Shown here: positions 44,641 to 53,525 of the stretch, one piece after another
Position numbering within the stretch: position 1 is the first letter of the stretch
Layout: every line of letters begins with the position of its first letter
NCBI GenBank assembly: GCA_963717955.1
Contig: CAVQXR010000001.1
Location: forward strand, 992,001 to 1,056,000
Direction: 5' to 3'
DNA from: CAVQXR01 sp963717955
GTDB taxonomy: Bacteria; Actinomycetota; Thermoleophilia; Gaiellales; Gaiellaceae
DNA: 64,000 nt
The notes under the pieces: model-generated
The model's input: only the letters and a program-made list of their open reading frames with translations
Told to the model about the DNA's origin: nothing
Database searches by the model: none
Translations under genes and position numbers: made by a program

Positions 44641-44835
44641 TCAGTCGCCCTTCCGGTAGCGCAGGACGACGGCTCCAATCGAGGCCGGGATGCCGACGAC
44701 CGCGCCGAGCGCGATCCCGATGCCGAGGCTGCCGGCGGCGGCGCCGATCGCGGCTCCGACCCCGATGCACAGCCCGGTCACGCCGAGCACGTAGCCACCC
44801 GCTGCGAGCGGGTCGGGGTCGTCGTTGCGCGTCAT
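44641..44835 (-). CDS. AtpZ-like small membrane protein
   Basis: 64 residues from ATG at 44835 (an ATG six codons earlier is possible). Two Gly/Ala-rich hydrophobic helices (GYVLGVTGLCIGVGAAIGAA and LGIGIALGAVVGIPASIGAV) with a short basic tail RYRKGD. AtpZ proteins pair with AtpI ahead of atpB and are linked to c-ring assembly or Ca/Mg import. The assignment rests mostly on size, topology and operon position. Confidence 0.65.
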   Translation of the reverse strand: MTRNDDPDPLAAGGYVLGVTGLCIGVGAAIGAAAGSLGIGIALGAVVGIPASIGAVVLRYRKGD

Positions 44836-44959
44836 GCCGAGGACCATGGTCATCGGGGCCGGGGGCAGCTTACCAAGCGGGCCAGCTTGTGACACGGCCA
44901 AACCGTTCAATCGTGCGGCAAAGCGCGGGACCGCCGGTCGACTTCGTGACGGCTCTCTC

Positions 44960-46093
44960 TCAGGCGCTCCTGCGGCGGCGGCGCTCGTCGGCCTCGCGGC
45001 GCCAGCTCGCCCACTGCCGGACACGGTTGAGCTTGAGGATCTCGAGCAGCAGCACGACGTAGATCGTCGTCGCGACCGCGATCGCGGCGATCGCCGACAC
45101 GAGCACGGTCGGCCACAGGTTCCACTGCCCGTGTGCGCGAAACGGCACGAAACGCGTCGCAAGGGCTGCCCCGGCGAGGATCGCGCACCAGCCCCAGAGG
45201 TACAGCACCGCGCGGCGCTGCGAGAAGCCGATGTTGAGGAACCGGTGGTGCAGGTGGAAGCGGTCGGCGCTGTAGACGGGCAACCCGTGCTTGAGCCGCT
45301 TCGCGACGACGAACGACGTGTCGATGATCGGAACCGCCAGCGCGAGCAGCGGGATGAACAGCGCCACCGTGGCGGCGGTCTTCAGCAGCCCCTCGATCGC
45401 CACCGCGGCCAGGGTGAACCCGAGCAACGCCGCGCCGGAGTCGCCCATGAAGATCCGCGCCGGGTAGAAGTTGTGGCGCAGGAACCCGAAACAGGTGCCT
45501 GCGACGATCGCCGAGAGCACCGCGGCCTCGGGCTTGCCGAGCGAGAGCGCAATGATCGCGAACGTCGCGCCCGAGATCCCGCAGATGCCGGCCGCGAGCC
45601 CGTCGAGGCCGTCGACGAAGTTGACCATGTTCATGATCGCGACGATCCAGAGGATCGAGACGACCCAGGAGACCCACAGCGGGAACTCCTGCCGGCCGAG
45701 GAGCGGGAACGTGAACGCGGTCAGCGACACCCCGAAGCCCACTGCCACGGCGGCCGCGCCGACCTGGCCGCCGAGCTTCCCCCACCACGGCAGCCCGCGC
45801 AGGTCGTCGACGAGGCCCACGGCGGTGGCGATCGCCGCGCCGACGAGGATGCCCCGGTACGGCCCCTCGAGCGGCAGGAACGCCACGGCGGGCGTGAACA
45901 CCGCGAAGAACATGGCGACTCCGCCGAGCCGGGGTACCGGCCACTTGTGGATCCGGCGCTCCTCGTCCGGCTCGTCGACCGCTCCGAGCACGCGGGCCAT
46001 ACGGCCGACGGCCGGGGTCAGCGCGAGCACGACGGCGAGCGCGACCAGAAAGCCCCACAGGACATCCTCGTGCTTCAGGAAGGTCTCGAGCAC
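44960..46093 (-). CDS. WecA/MraY-family polyprenyl-phosphate sugar-1-phosphate transferase
   Basis: 377 residues, about eleven membrane helices. Family motifs: PRLGGVAMFFAVF, the Asp pair in ATAVGLVDDLRGLPWWGKLG, the NxxNxxDGxDGL motif NMVNFVDGLDGLAAG, the substrate loop FMGDSGAALLGFTLA, and the His-rich DRFHLHHRFLNIGFSQRR. It moves a sugar phosphate (probably GlcNAc-1-P) from a UDP-sugar to undecaprenyl (decaprenyl) phosphate, starting a cell-wall glycan. The HLHHR motif favours the WecA/TagO side over MraY. The basic C-terminal tail (RREADERRRR) is cytosolic. Confidence 0.9.
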   Translation of the reverse strand: MLETFLKHEDVLWGFLVALAVVLALTPAVGRMARVLGAVDEPDEERRIHKWPVPRLGGVAMFFAVFTPAVAFLPLEGPYRGILVGAAIATAVGLVDDLRGLPWWGKLGGQVGAAAVAVGFGVSLTAFTFPLLGRQEFPLWVSWVVSILWIVAIMNMVNFVDGLDGLAAGICGISGATFAIIALSLGKPEAAVLSAIVAGTCFGFLRHNFYPARIFMGDSGAALLGFTLAAVAIEGLLKTAATVALFIPLLALAVPIIDTSFVVAKRLKHGLPVYSADRFHLHHRFLNIGFSQRRAVLYLWGWCAILAGAALATRFVPFRAHGQWNLWPTVLVSAIAAIAVATTIYVVLLLEILKLNRVRQWASWRREADERRRRRSA

Positions 46094-46203
46094 CCGGGTC
46101 GCTCCCCGGCCCGTCGCGCGGGCCTGTCGCGCATCACCAGGACAGCGTACTGACGGCCGTCGGACGGGGTCGTCGCCCGGGTCCGGGCTGCATGGAGCGG
46201 GCG

Positions 46204-46851
46204 CTACCGCGTGCCGTAGAGCCGATCGCCGGCGTCACCGAGCCCCGGCACGATGAAACCGCGCTCGTCCAGGGCCCGATCGACGGACGCGACCACGATC
46301 GTGACCTCGGGGTGGTCGCGGTGCACGCGCTCGATGCCCTCCGGGGCCGCGATCAGGGCGACGATCCGCACGACGCGCGCCCCTGCCCGCTTGATGATCT
46401 CGACCGCGGCCCCGGTCGAGTTCCCCGTCGCGAGCATCGGGTCGAGGACGATCACCTCCCGGTCGGCGACGTCCGGAGGGAGCTTCACGTAGTACTCGAC
46501 CGGCTGCAGGGTCTCCTCGTCGCGGTAGAGCCCGATGAAGCCGACCCGGGCGCCCGCGATCAGGGAGAGCACGCCGTCGAGCATCCCCACCCCGGCCCTG
46601 AGGATCGGGCACACGGCGACCTTTTTCCCCGAGATCCGATCGACCTCCGTCTCCTCGTTCGGGGTCCGGATCCGCACCTTCTCGGTCTGCAGCTCCTTCG
46701 TCGCCTCGTAGGTGAGCAGCAGGGTCAGCTCGTTCACGAGCTGCCGGAACATCTGCGTCGTCGTCTGCTCGTCCCGCAGCAGCCCGAGCTTGTGCTGGAC
46801 GAGCGGGTGGTCGACGATGACGACGGCGCCCGGCCGGCCCGCGTCGATCAT
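46204..46851 (-). CDS. upp: uracil phosphoribosyltransferase
   Basis: 215 residues from ATG at 46851, overlapping the glyA stop (ATGA). It makes UMP from uracil and PRPP. Motifs: VVIVDHPLVQHKLGLLRDEQ, TTQMFRQLVNELTLLLTYEA, ILRAGVGMLDGVLSLIAGAR, the PRPP loop VIVLDPMLATGNSTGAAVEI, and the C-terminal RGFIVPGLGDAGDRLYGT. Pyrimidine salvage, cytosolic. Complete and canonical. Confidence 0.97.
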   Translation of the reverse strand: MIDAGRPGAVVIVDHPLVQHKLGLLRDEQTTTQMFRQLVNELTLLLTYEATKELQTEKVRIRTPNEETEVDRISGKKVAVCPILRAGVGMLDGVLSLIAGARVGFIGLYRDEETLQPVEYYVKLPPDVADREVIVLDPMLATGNSTGAAVEIIKRAGARVVRIVALIAAPEGIERVHRDHPEVTIVVASVDRALDERGFIVPGLGDAGDRLYGTR

Positions 46852-48140
46852 GTCCGGTAGGTCGTAAAGCCGCCGAAGCCCGGGTAGATCGGCCGCCGGT
46901 CGCACAGCTCGCGCGCCCGGTCGCGGAGAGCGGCGGTGTCGGCCCCGTCGCCGAGCGCCTCGACGATGATCGTGCCGACCTCGCGTGTGTCCGCCTCGTC
47001 GAAGCCGCGCATCGTGATCGCGGGCGTGCCGAGGCGGACGCCTGACGCGACCGTCGGCGGCCGCTCGTCGAAGGGCACCGTGTTGCGGTTCGTCGTCACC
47101 CTCACCTCGTGGAGCCGCTCCTCCGCTTCCTTCCCGGTCCAGTGCGAGCGCCGGAGGTCCATCTGCACGAGATGCGTGTCGGTGCCGCCCGTGAGCAGGT
47201 CGATCCCGCCTGCCGTGAGGCTGTGCGCGAGCATGTCCGCGTTTACGCGGACCTGTGCCTGATAGGCACGAAACGCGTCCGTCGCAGCGATCGCGAAGCA
47301 GGTCGCCTTGGCGGCGATCGTGTGCTCGAGCGGCCCTCCCTGCATGCCCGGGAACACGGCCCGGTCGACGGCGCGGGCGTGCTCCTCCCGGCAGAGGATG
47401 AAGCCGGCGCGCGGCCCCGCGAGCGTCTTGTGGGTGGTCGAGGTCACGAAGTCGCAGTGCGGCACGGGGCTCGGGTGGAGGCCGGCGGCGACGAGGCCGG
47501 CGACGTGCGCCATGTCGCAGAGCAGCAGTGCTCCGACCTCGTCGGCGATCTCGCGGAACCTGGCCGTGTCGATGACGCGCGGGTAGGCGGAGGCGCCGCA
47601 GACGATCAGCTTCGGACGGCGCTCGCGTGCGACGCGGCGGACCTCGTCGAAGTCGATCAGGCCCGACTCCCGCTCGACGCCGTAGGTGGCGACCTCGTAG
47701 AGGTGGCCGGAGAAGTTCACGCGATGGCCGTGGGTCAGGTGCCCGCCGTGGTCGAGCCTCATCGCGAGGATCGTGTCGCCCGGCTCGAGCACCGCGAAGT
47801 AGACGGCCATGTTCGTCTGGGAGCCCGAGTGCGGCTGGACGTTGGCGTGCTCGGCCAGAAACAGGGCCTTTGCCCGCTCGATCGCAAGCCGCTCGATCTC
47901 GTCGACGACCTCGCAGCCGCCGTAGTAGCGGTGCGCCGGGTAGCCCTCCGCGTACTTGTTCGTGGGCACCGAGCCGACCGCCTCGAGCAGCGAGGGCCAC
48001 GTGAAGTTCTCGGACGCGATCAGCTCGATCTGGCCCCGCTGGCGGTCGAGCTCGCGGGCAATGAGGTCGGCGATCTCGGGGTCGATCTCCGCCAGGCCCG
48101 CGGTGCGCAGGGTCTCGATCGAGAAGGTGCTCGTCGCCAT
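46848..48140 (-). CDS. glyA: serine hydroxymethyltransferase
   Basis: 430 residues from ATG at 48140 (another ATG three codons upstream). PLP enzyme that converts serine and THF to glycine and methylene-THF. Motifs: IELIASENFTWPSLLEAVGS, NKYAEGYPAHRYYGGCEVVD, NVQPHSGSQTNMAVYFAVLE, and the PLP lysine in DFVTSTTHKTLAGPRAGFIL. The C-terminal GVRLGTPAITMRGFDEADTR is also conserved. Together with upp and prmC it forms the usual actinobacterial housekeeping run upstream of atp. Confidence 0.98.
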   Translation of the reverse strand: MATSTFSIETLRTAGLAEIDPEIADLIARELDRQRGQIELIASENFTWPSLLEAVGSVPTNKYAEGYPAHRYYGGCEVVDEIERLAIERAKALFLAEHANVQPHSGSQTNMAVYFAVLEPGDTILAMRLDHGGHLTHGHRVNFSGHLYEVATYGVERESGLIDFDEVRRVARERRPKLIVCGASAYPRVIDTARFREIADEVGALLLCDMAHVAGLVAAGLHPSPVPHCDFVTSTTHKTLAGPRAGFILCREEHARAVDRAVFPGMQGGPLEHTIAAKATCFAIAATDAFRAYQAQVRVNADMLAHSLTAGGIDLLTGGTDTHLVQMDLRRSHWTGKEAEERLHEVRVTTNRNTVPFDERPPTVASGVRLGTPAITMRGFDEADTREVGTIIVEALGDGADTAALRDRARELCDRRPIYPGFGGFTTYRT

Positions 48141-48154
48141 GGCGGGCATGCTAC

Positions 48155-48760
48155 TCAGCCGAGCGCCTCCCCGATCCGGGCGATCACGTCCTCCGCCGGA
48201 ACGGCCCCTACCCGTAGCACGGCCGGCTCTGGCCCCGTCAGGTCGACCACCGTGGACGGCATGCCCGGCAGCTCGCCGCCATCGAGCTCGGCGCCCGCCG
48301 TGCCTCGGAGCCCGGGTGAGACGTCCTCGAGCCGTCGCGGGTCGGCGCGCCCGTGGGGGTTCGCGCTCGTCGAGCAGACGGCGCCGACGCGGTCGAGGAC
48401 GCGGCGGGCATCCCCCTCGAGTACCGGCACCCGGATCCCGATCGCGTCGGACCGCTCGCCGCACAGCCAGCGGAAGCGGCCGGCCGGGTTCCGCAGGACG
48501 AGTGTCAGCGGGCCGGGCAGCAGCGCGCGGGCCGCGACCGCGGAACGGCCGCGCAGCTCCGGCACCGCGTCGAGGATCACCTCGAGCTCCGCCGCGAGCA
48601 GCGCCATCGGCGTTCCTTCGGGCCTGCCCTTCAGCGCCGCGAGGGCGCGCGCCGGAGCCTCCCGGTAGCCGTCGGCCACGAGCCCGTAGACGGTGTCGGT
48701 CGGGATGACGACCGCCTCCCCGGCCCGGATGGCGGCGACCGCCTCCTCGACCGTGCTCAT
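48155..48760 (-). CDS. tsaC: L-threonylcarbamoyladenylate synthase (Sua5/YciO/YrdC family)
   Basis: 201 residues. First step of t6A modification of tRNAs reading ANN codons: threonine, bicarbonate and ATP to threonylcarbamoyl-AMP. Motifs: EAVVIPTDTVYGLVADGYRE, ALKGRPEGTPMALLA (KxR-type site), LLPGPLTLVLRNP and IGIRVPVLEG, with the late STSAN motif in VCSTSANPHGRADPRRLEDV. It is the short form without a Sua5 domain. Downstream of prmC and upstream of glyA. Confidence 0.93.
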   Translation of the reverse strand: MSTVEEAVAAIRAGEAVVIPTDTVYGLVADGYREAPARALAALKGRPEGTPMALLAAELEVILDAVPELRGRSAVAARALLPGPLTLVLRNPAGRFRWLCGERSDAIGIRVPVLEGDARRVLDRVGAVCSTSANPHGRADPRRLEDVSPGLRGTAGAELDGGELPGMPSTVVDLTGPEPAVLRVGAVPAEDVIARIGEALG

Positions 48761-48846
48761 GCGCGGCCGGGGCGCTCGGCCCGGGGATCCTGCTCAAGCA
48801 CGGCGCACTGCAAGTTGGCTCTGTCAAGCAAGACGATACGCAAAGA

Positions 48847-49677
48847 TCACACCCGGCGCCCCTCGACGACGCGGTCGCGGCCGGCGAGATCCGTCAGCAC
48901 GGCGACCTCCGCGTAGCCGAGCGCGCGCAGCTCTGCCGCGACGTCGCGTGCGCGGTCCTCGCTCGTCTCGAGCACGAGCCACCCGCCGGGGCGCAGCGCG
49001 TCGAGCGCGCGCCGGGCGATCGCGTCCGTCTGGCCCGTGCCGACGACCGCCTCCCGCGGCTCGTAGAGGCGCACCTCGGGCTCGAGCCGCTCGACCTCCT
49101 CCGGGAGCACGTACGGCGGGTTCGACACGACGAGGTCGAACGGCCCCCGAACGCCGGCGACGAGGTGACCGAGCACGAGCTCGACCCTGCCCTCGAGCCC
49201 TGTACGAACACGATTCTTGGCGGCGACGGCGAGCGCGTCCGCCGAGATGTCGGTCGCCACGACGCGAACGCCGGGGTGCTCCGCGGCGAGCGCGAGGGCG
49301 ATCGCGCCAGAGCCGGTCCCGACGTCGAGCACGAGCGGGGACTCGAGTCCGGCGATGTGCTGGAGCGCCCGGTCGACGACGCCCTCGGTCTCGGAACGGG
49401 GTACGAGGACGTGCGGGCCGATCGACAGCGTCAGGCCCCGGAAGCCCCATTCGCCGAGCACGTATGCAGTCGGCTCGCGCCGGGCGCGCCGCTCGACCAT
49501 GCCGCGGAAGCGTCGCTCCTCGTGGTCGGCGAGCACGCGCTCGGGGTTCGCGAAGAGCTCTGCCCTCCCCAGGGCGAGGGCGTGGGCGAGCAGCAGCTCG
49601 GCGTCGATATACGGGGACTCGCAGCCGGCCGCCTTCAGCTTCCGGCCGGCGTCCTGCAGCGCCTCCCGCACGGTCAC
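48847..49677 (-). CDS. prmC: release factor glutamine methyltransferase
   Basis: 276 residues from GTG at 49677, overlapping the prfA stop by four bases. It N5-methylates the Gln of the GGQ motif of RF1 and RF2. N-terminal helical domain (YIDAELLLAHALALGRAELF), then the SAM-binding VLDVGTGSGAIALALAAEHP and the catalytic NPPY in FDLVVSNPPYVLPEEVERLE. Coupling with prfA is the standard arrangement. Its other substrate, RF2, is encoded at 16-17 kb. Confidence 0.95.
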   Translation of the reverse strand: MTVREALQDAGRKLKAAGCESPYIDAELLLAHALALGRAELFANPERVLADHEERRFRGMVERRARREPTAYVLGEWGFRGLTLSIGPHVLVPRSETEGVVDRALQHIAGLESPLVLDVGTGSGAIALALAAEHPGVRVVATDISADALAVAAKNRVRTGLEGRVELVLGHLVAGVRGPFDLVVSNPPYVLPEEVERLEPEVRLYEPREAVVGTGQTDAIARRALDALRPGGWLVLETSEDRARDVAAELRALGYAEVAVLTDLAGRDRVVEGRRV

Positions 49678-50726
49678 GCCGCCGCCCCGGCCTCCAGCGC
49701 GAGCCGCCGGCCCTCGGCCGTCAGGGCCTCGGTGAACTCGTCGAGCTCGCCCTCGAGCACCTGGTCGAGCCGGTGCACGGTGAGCTTGATCCGGTGGTCG
49801 GTGACGCGGTTCTCGGCGAAGTTGTAGGTGCGGATCTTCTCCGAGCGCTCGCCGCTGCCGATCTGCGCCCGGCGGGCCTGCGAGAGCTCCGCCCGCTGGC
49901 GCTCGAGCTCGCGCTCGTAGAGCCGCGCGCGAAGGACGCGCAACGCCTTGTCCTTGTTCTGGTGCTGCGACTTCTCGTCCTGCATCGCGACGACGATCCC
50001 CGTCGGCAGATGGGTGATGCGCACGGCAGAATCCGTGGTGTTGACGCTCTGGCCGCCGGGGCCGGTGGAACGGTAGACGTCGATCTTCAGGTCATTCGGG
50101 TCGATCGCGACCTCCACGTCCTCCGCCTCGGGCATCACCGCGACGGTCGCGGTCGAGGTGTGGATCCTTCCCTGGGACTCGGTCGCCGGAACGCGCTGGA
50201 CGCGGTGCGTCCCCCCCTCCCACTTGAACACCGAGTACGCCCCGTCGCCCTTGACCGCGAACGTGACCTCCTTGAAGCCTCCGCCGTCGGCCGGGTTCGA
50301 GCCGAGGATCTCGGTCGCGAACCCACGACGCTCCCCGTGCCGCGTGAGCATGCGGAGGACGTCGCCGGCCCAGAGCGCGGCCTCGTCGCCGCCGACGCCC
50401 TGGCGGACCTCCACGATCACGTCCTTCTCGTCGTTCGGGTCGCGCTCGACCAGCGCGACCCTCAGCTCGCTCTCGAGGCGCTCGACCTCGGCCTCGTACT
50501 CGTCCGCGAGACCGGTGAGCTCTGGATCGCCCGTCGCGTCCTCGTAGTCACGTCGTGCCCGGAGCCACTCCTGCGCCAGCCGGTGCGGGACCTCGAGCTC
50601 CTTCAGCCGCCGCCCGGCCGTCGCGGCCCTTCCACGGTCGGAGAAGACCGCCGGGTCGCCCATGCGCTCTTGCGCCTCCGCGTAGGAGCGTTCGAGCTCT
50701 TCGACCAGCCTGTCGAGCGTCGCCAT
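49674..50726 (-). CDS. prfA: peptide chain release factor 1
   Basis: 350 residues. Reads UAA and UAG. Coiled-coil N-terminal domain (LVEELERSYAEAQERMGDPA), the region VIVEVRQGVGGDEAALWAGD, and the peptidyl-tRNA hydrolysis loop YRSTGPGGQSVNTTDSAVRI. The SQHQNKDKALRVLRARLYE part is also conserved. The upstream flank carries a tandem repeat (50766-50910). Confidence 0.97.
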   Translation of the reverse strand: MATLDRLVEELERSYAEAQERMGDPAVFSDRGRAATAGRRLKELEVPHRLAQEWLRARRDYEDATGDPELTGLADEYEAEVERLESELRVALVERDPNDEKDVIVEVRQGVGGDEAALWAGDVLRMLTRHGERRGFATEILGSNPADGGGFKEVTFAVKGDGAYSVFKWEGGTHRVQRVPATESQGRIHTSTATVAVMPEAEDVEVAIDPNDLKIDVYRSTGPGGQSVNTTDSAVRITHLPTGIVVAMQDEKSQHQNKDKALRVLRARLYERELERQRAELSQARRAQIGSGERSEKIRTYNFAENRVTDHRIKLTVHRLDQVLEGELDEFTEALTAEGRRLALEAGAAA

Positions 50727-50765
50727 GCCGCGCCCATTGTAGGCCCGGGGGCTCCAGGGTCCGGC

Positions 50766-50910
50766 TCAGGCGAGCCTTGGCTCTTCGCGTTCGGCTCCGC
50801 CGCCCGCTGCGCGGCTCGCCTCTCAGGCGAGCCTTGCGGCCCGCTGGGCCGCGGCTCTTCGCGTTCGGCTCCGCCGCCCGCTGCGCGGCTCGCCTTTCAG
50901 GCGAGCCTTG
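50766..50910. repeat. tandem 74-bp repeats with palindromic parts, overlapping the osmC 3' end
   Basis: A 43-bp unit beginning GGCTCTTCGCGTTCGGCTCC occurs twice (50779-50821 and 50853-50895, period 74). TCAGGCGAGCCTTG occurs three times (50766, 50823, 50897). Where they meet, GGCTCGCCT-TTC-AGGCGAGCC forms a perfect 9-bp hairpin. The last four codons of osmC are inside the repeat. Possible terminator and repeat-expansion site. Confidence 0.75.
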
Positions 50911-51322
50911 CGGTATGGGTGATCTCGACCCCTGCGAGGGCCTTCGAGACCGGGCAACCTGCGGCCGCCTCGGCCGCTGCCTGCGCGAAGGCGTCCGCGT
51001 CGATGTCGGGAACGGTGCCGCGGATGTCGAGATGGCTGCCGGTGATGCCCTCACCCGGCTGGAAGCCGACGGTCGCGGTGACCTCGAGCCGCTCCGGCGG
51101 GCTCCCCGCCTGCGCGAGGCCGTGCGAGAGCGCCATGCAGTAGCAGGCCGCGTGGGCGGCCGCGATCAGCTCCTCCGGGCTCGTCGCGTCCTCACCCTGC
51201 TCCGCCCGCTTGGGCCAGCTCACGCCCAGATCCGTGAACGCGCCGCTCACGGCGCTGACGCTCCCCGAGCCCTCCATCAAGCTCCCCTGCCAGACCGCGC
51301 TCGCGCGCTTCTGCACTGCCAC
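50897..51322 (-). CDS. OsmC-family peroxiredoxin-like protein
   Basis: 141 residues. The N-terminal strand region (KRASAVWQGSLMEGSGSVSA) is followed by the first redox Cys in SPEELIAAAHAACYCMALSH and the second in EAAAGCPVSKALAGVEITHT, the typical OsmC/Ohr pair. It reduces organic hydroperoxides using a small thiol partner and acts as a dimer in the cytosol. The sequence GSPEELIAAAHAACY-type places it in the OsmC rather than the Ohr branch. The C-terminal residues (ARLA) come from the repeat unit, so the original end may have been altered. Confidence 0.92.
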   Translation of the reverse strand: MAVQKRASAVWQGSLMEGSGSVSAVSGAFTDLGVSWPKRAEQGEDATSPEELIAAAHAACYCMALSHGLAQAGSPPERLEVTATVGFQPGEGITGSHLDIRGTVPDIDADAFAQAAAEAAAGCPVSKALAGVEITHTARLA

Positions 51323-51379
51323 GTCGTCCTCCTCCTTCGGCCCCCGCGCAGCGGAGGCGGTCTCTTGGAACCCGTCTCC

Positions 51380-52303
51380 TCAGGCCATGACCTCGACCTT
51401 GCGCTCCTCCGCTGTCTCGCGCCCTTCGAGGCGCAGGACCTCGCGCAGCGCGCTGATCGAGACCTCGATCTGGTCGAGTGACGGCTGGCGGGTCGTCAGC
51501 CGCTGCAGCCAGAGGCCGGGCGCGAGGATGGTACGCAGGATCGGATTGTGGGGGTGGCGTCCGGCGAAGCGGATCAGCTCGTACGCGAGGCCGGCGATCA
51601 GCGGCAGCGCCAGGATCCGCGTCACGATCAGCCAGTACCACTCCGGCCGGCCGAAGAACGCGAACACGAAGATCGCGATCACCATCACATACAGGAGGAA
51701 GGCCGTCCCGCAGCGCACGTGGATCAGGCTGTGGCCCTGGACGACCTCCGGCTCGAGCGGATCGCCCGCCTCGTAGGCGTTGATCGCCTTGTGCTCCGCC
51801 GCGTGGTACTCGAACACCCGGCGCAGGTCGGGCCACAGCGAGATGAGCGCGATGTACCCGATGAACACGGCGACGCGGATCACGCCCTCGACGATCACAA
51901 ACCAGGTCGTGTCCTCGATCGGAAGCCAGTTCGTGATCAGCGCCGGCGAGACCTTGAAGAGCAGGACGGCGAAGCCGATCGCGATCGCGAACGCGAAGAT
52001 CAGCTGCGCCCGCGACAGCTCCGCCGTCGCCTCCTCCCCGTCGTCGTCCTCGCCCTCCTCTTTCGCGGCGTACTGCGCCGACAGCGCGAGCGCCCGGAAG
52101 CCGATCGCGAGCGACTCGCCGAGCGCGACGACGCCGCGGACGACCGGCACGCGCGTCCACGGGTGGCGCAGGAGCACCGACGAGACCGTCTGGTTGTGGC
52201 CGGCGATCTGCCCGTTCGGCTTGCGCACCGCGACGGCCCACGCGGACGGCCCGCGCATCATCACGCCCTCGAGGACCGCCTGCCCGCCGATCGGCGCGCT
52301 CAC
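51380..52303 (-). CDS. DUF1385 (YqhQ-like) membrane protein
   Basis: 307 residues from GTG at 52303. The family signature GGQAVLEGVMMRGPSAWAVA at the N-terminus and EYHAAEHKAINAYEAGDPLE in the middle are unmistakable. At least four membrane helices: IFAFAIAIGFAVLLFKVSPA, FVIVEGVIRVAVFIGYIALI, FLLYVMVIAIFVFAFFG, and LIVTRILALPLIAGLAYELI. Function is not established; homologues often sit next to rpmE/prfA as here. The conserved His and Glu (HAAEH) suggest metal binding. Confidence 0.9.
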   Translation of the reverse strand: MSAPIGGQAVLEGVMMRGPSAWAVAVRKPNGQIAGHNQTVSSVLLRHPWTRVPVVRGVVALGESLAIGFRALALSAQYAAKEEGEDDDGEEATAELSRAQLIFAFAIAIGFAVLLFKVSPALITNWLPIEDTTWFVIVEGVIRVAVFIGYIALISLWPDLRRVFEYHAAEHKAINAYEAGDPLEPEVVQGHSLIHVRCGTAFLLYVMVIAIFVFAFFGRPEWYWLIVTRILALPLIAGLAYELIRFAGRHPHNPILRTILAPGLWLQRLTTRQPSLDQIEVSISALREVLRLEGRETAEERKVEVMA

Positions 52304-52322
52304 TGAGACGTCGTCCCCGCGG

Positions 52323-52550
52323 TCAGGCGCGCGACGCCTGCTTCGCCTTCTGGGCCTTCTCGAGCTTCCGCTGGAAGCGCTCGACGCGACCGCCCGTGTC
52401 GATGAGCTTCTGCTTGCCGGTGTAGAACGGATGGCACTCGGAGCAGACCTCGACACGAAGCTCGCTCTTCGTCGAACGGGTCGTGAACTCGTTGCCGCAG
52501 GCGCAGTGCACCGCGGCGAGCACGTAGTCCGGATGGATGTCGGTCTTCAT
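52323..52550 (-). CDS. rpmE: 50S ribosomal protein L31
   Basis: 75 residues from ATG at 52550, overlapping the dehydratase stop (ATGA). Starts MKTDIHPDYVLAAVHCACGN; zinc ligands are the pairs in HCACGN and VCSECHPFYTGKQKL, so this is the zinc-containing (C+) form rather than the starvation-induced C- paralogue. The basic tail (FQRKLEKAQKAKQA) binds rRNA. Confidence 0.97.
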   Translation of the reverse strand: MKTDIHPDYVLAAVHCACGNEFTTRSTKSELRVEVCSECHPFYTGKQKLIDTGGRVERFQRKLEKAQKAKQASRA

Positions 52551-53512
52551 CTCGGGTCGAGAATAGCAGACACCGTTTCGGCCGCCACGTTGCCTCCGGA
52601 GACAACGGCGACCACGCCCGACGAGGTCGCGAGGTCGACCTTGCCGGCGAGCAACGCGGCGGTGGTTGCCGCCCCGGCCGGCTCGGCGGCGACCTTCGCG
52701 CGGCCGTAGAGGAAGCGGAATCCGTCGCGGATCTCGTCCTCGGTCACGGTCACGGCCCCGTCGACGTGCTCCCGGGCGAGCGCGAAGCAGCGCTCGCCGA
52801 CGATCGGGCAGACGAGCCCGTCGGCGATCGACCGCCCATCCCGCGCCTCGAACCGCTCCCCGGCCGCGAGCGAGCGGGCCAGCGCGCAGGAGCCCTCGGG
52901 CTCGACCGCGATCACGCGCGCGCCCGGCCGGCGGGCCTTCACGGCGAGCGCGACCCCGGCGAGCAGGCCACCGCCTCCGACCGGCACGAGCACCGTGTCC
53001 GCGGCAGGGGCGTCCTCGAGCGCCTCGAGGCCCACCGTGCCCTGGCCGGCGATCACGAGCGAGTCGTCGAACGGGTGGACGAGCGTGCGGTGAGTGGACT
53101 CGATCAGCTCCGCGAGCCTCGCGAACGCCGCGTCCGTGCCTCCCGCCTCGAGGTCCACCGCGGCGCCGTACCCGCGCGCGGCCGCGAGCTTCAGCGGGCT
53201 CGCGCCCTGCCACATCACGACCAGGCAGTCGATGCCCTCCCGGGCGCAGGCGTACGCGAGCGCCTGGGCATGGTTACCGGCCGAGATCGAGATCACGCCC
53301 CGGCCCCGCTCGGCGGGCGTCAGCGCGTCGAGCCGCGTGAAGACGCCGCGCGGCTTGAACGACCCGGTGCGCTGGAACAGCTCCGCCTTCAGGAAGACCG
53401 GCGCGCCGACACGGTCGGCGAGCGTTCGCGACGTGAACGTCGGCGTCCGGTGGACGCGGTCCCCGAGCGCCGCGCGGGCCCGCTCGACGTCGTCGGGCGT
53501 GGTCAGCTCCAT
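52547..53512 (-). CDS. threonine dehydratase/serine racemase-type PLP enzyme
   Basis: 321 residues from ATG at 53512. PLP lysine in LKAELFQRTGSFKPRGVFTR, then ISISAGNHAQALAYACAREG, and the phosphate-binding Gly-rich loop VLVPVGGGGLLAGVALAVKA. It lacks the C-terminal ACT regulatory domain of biosynthetic IlvA, so it is the catabolic threonine/serine deaminase or racemase type. Cytosolic. Overlaps rpmE start by four bases. The exact substrate is not determined by sequence. Confidence 0.88.
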   Translation of the reverse strand: MELTTPDDVERARAALGDRVHRTPTFTSRTLADRVGAPVFLKAELFQRTGSFKPRGVFTRLDALTPAERGRGVISISAGNHAQALAYACAREGIDCLVVMWQGASPLKLAAARGYGAAVDLEAGGTDAAFARLAELIESTHRTLVHPFDDSLVIAGQGTVGLEALEDAPAADTVLVPVGGGGLLAGVALAVKARRPGARVIAVEPEGSCALARSLAAGERFEARDGRSIADGLVCPIVGERCFALAREHVDGAVTVTEDEIRDGFRFLYGRAKVAAEPAGAATTAALLAGKVDLATSSGVVAVVSGGNVAAETVSAILDPR

Positions 53513-53525
53513 CGCCCGGGCGTGC

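Noticed and set aside
50766..50910. CRISPR-like array
   Set aside because: Only two to three units with unequal, non-unique spacers of repeat-like sequence and no cas genes anywhere in the window.
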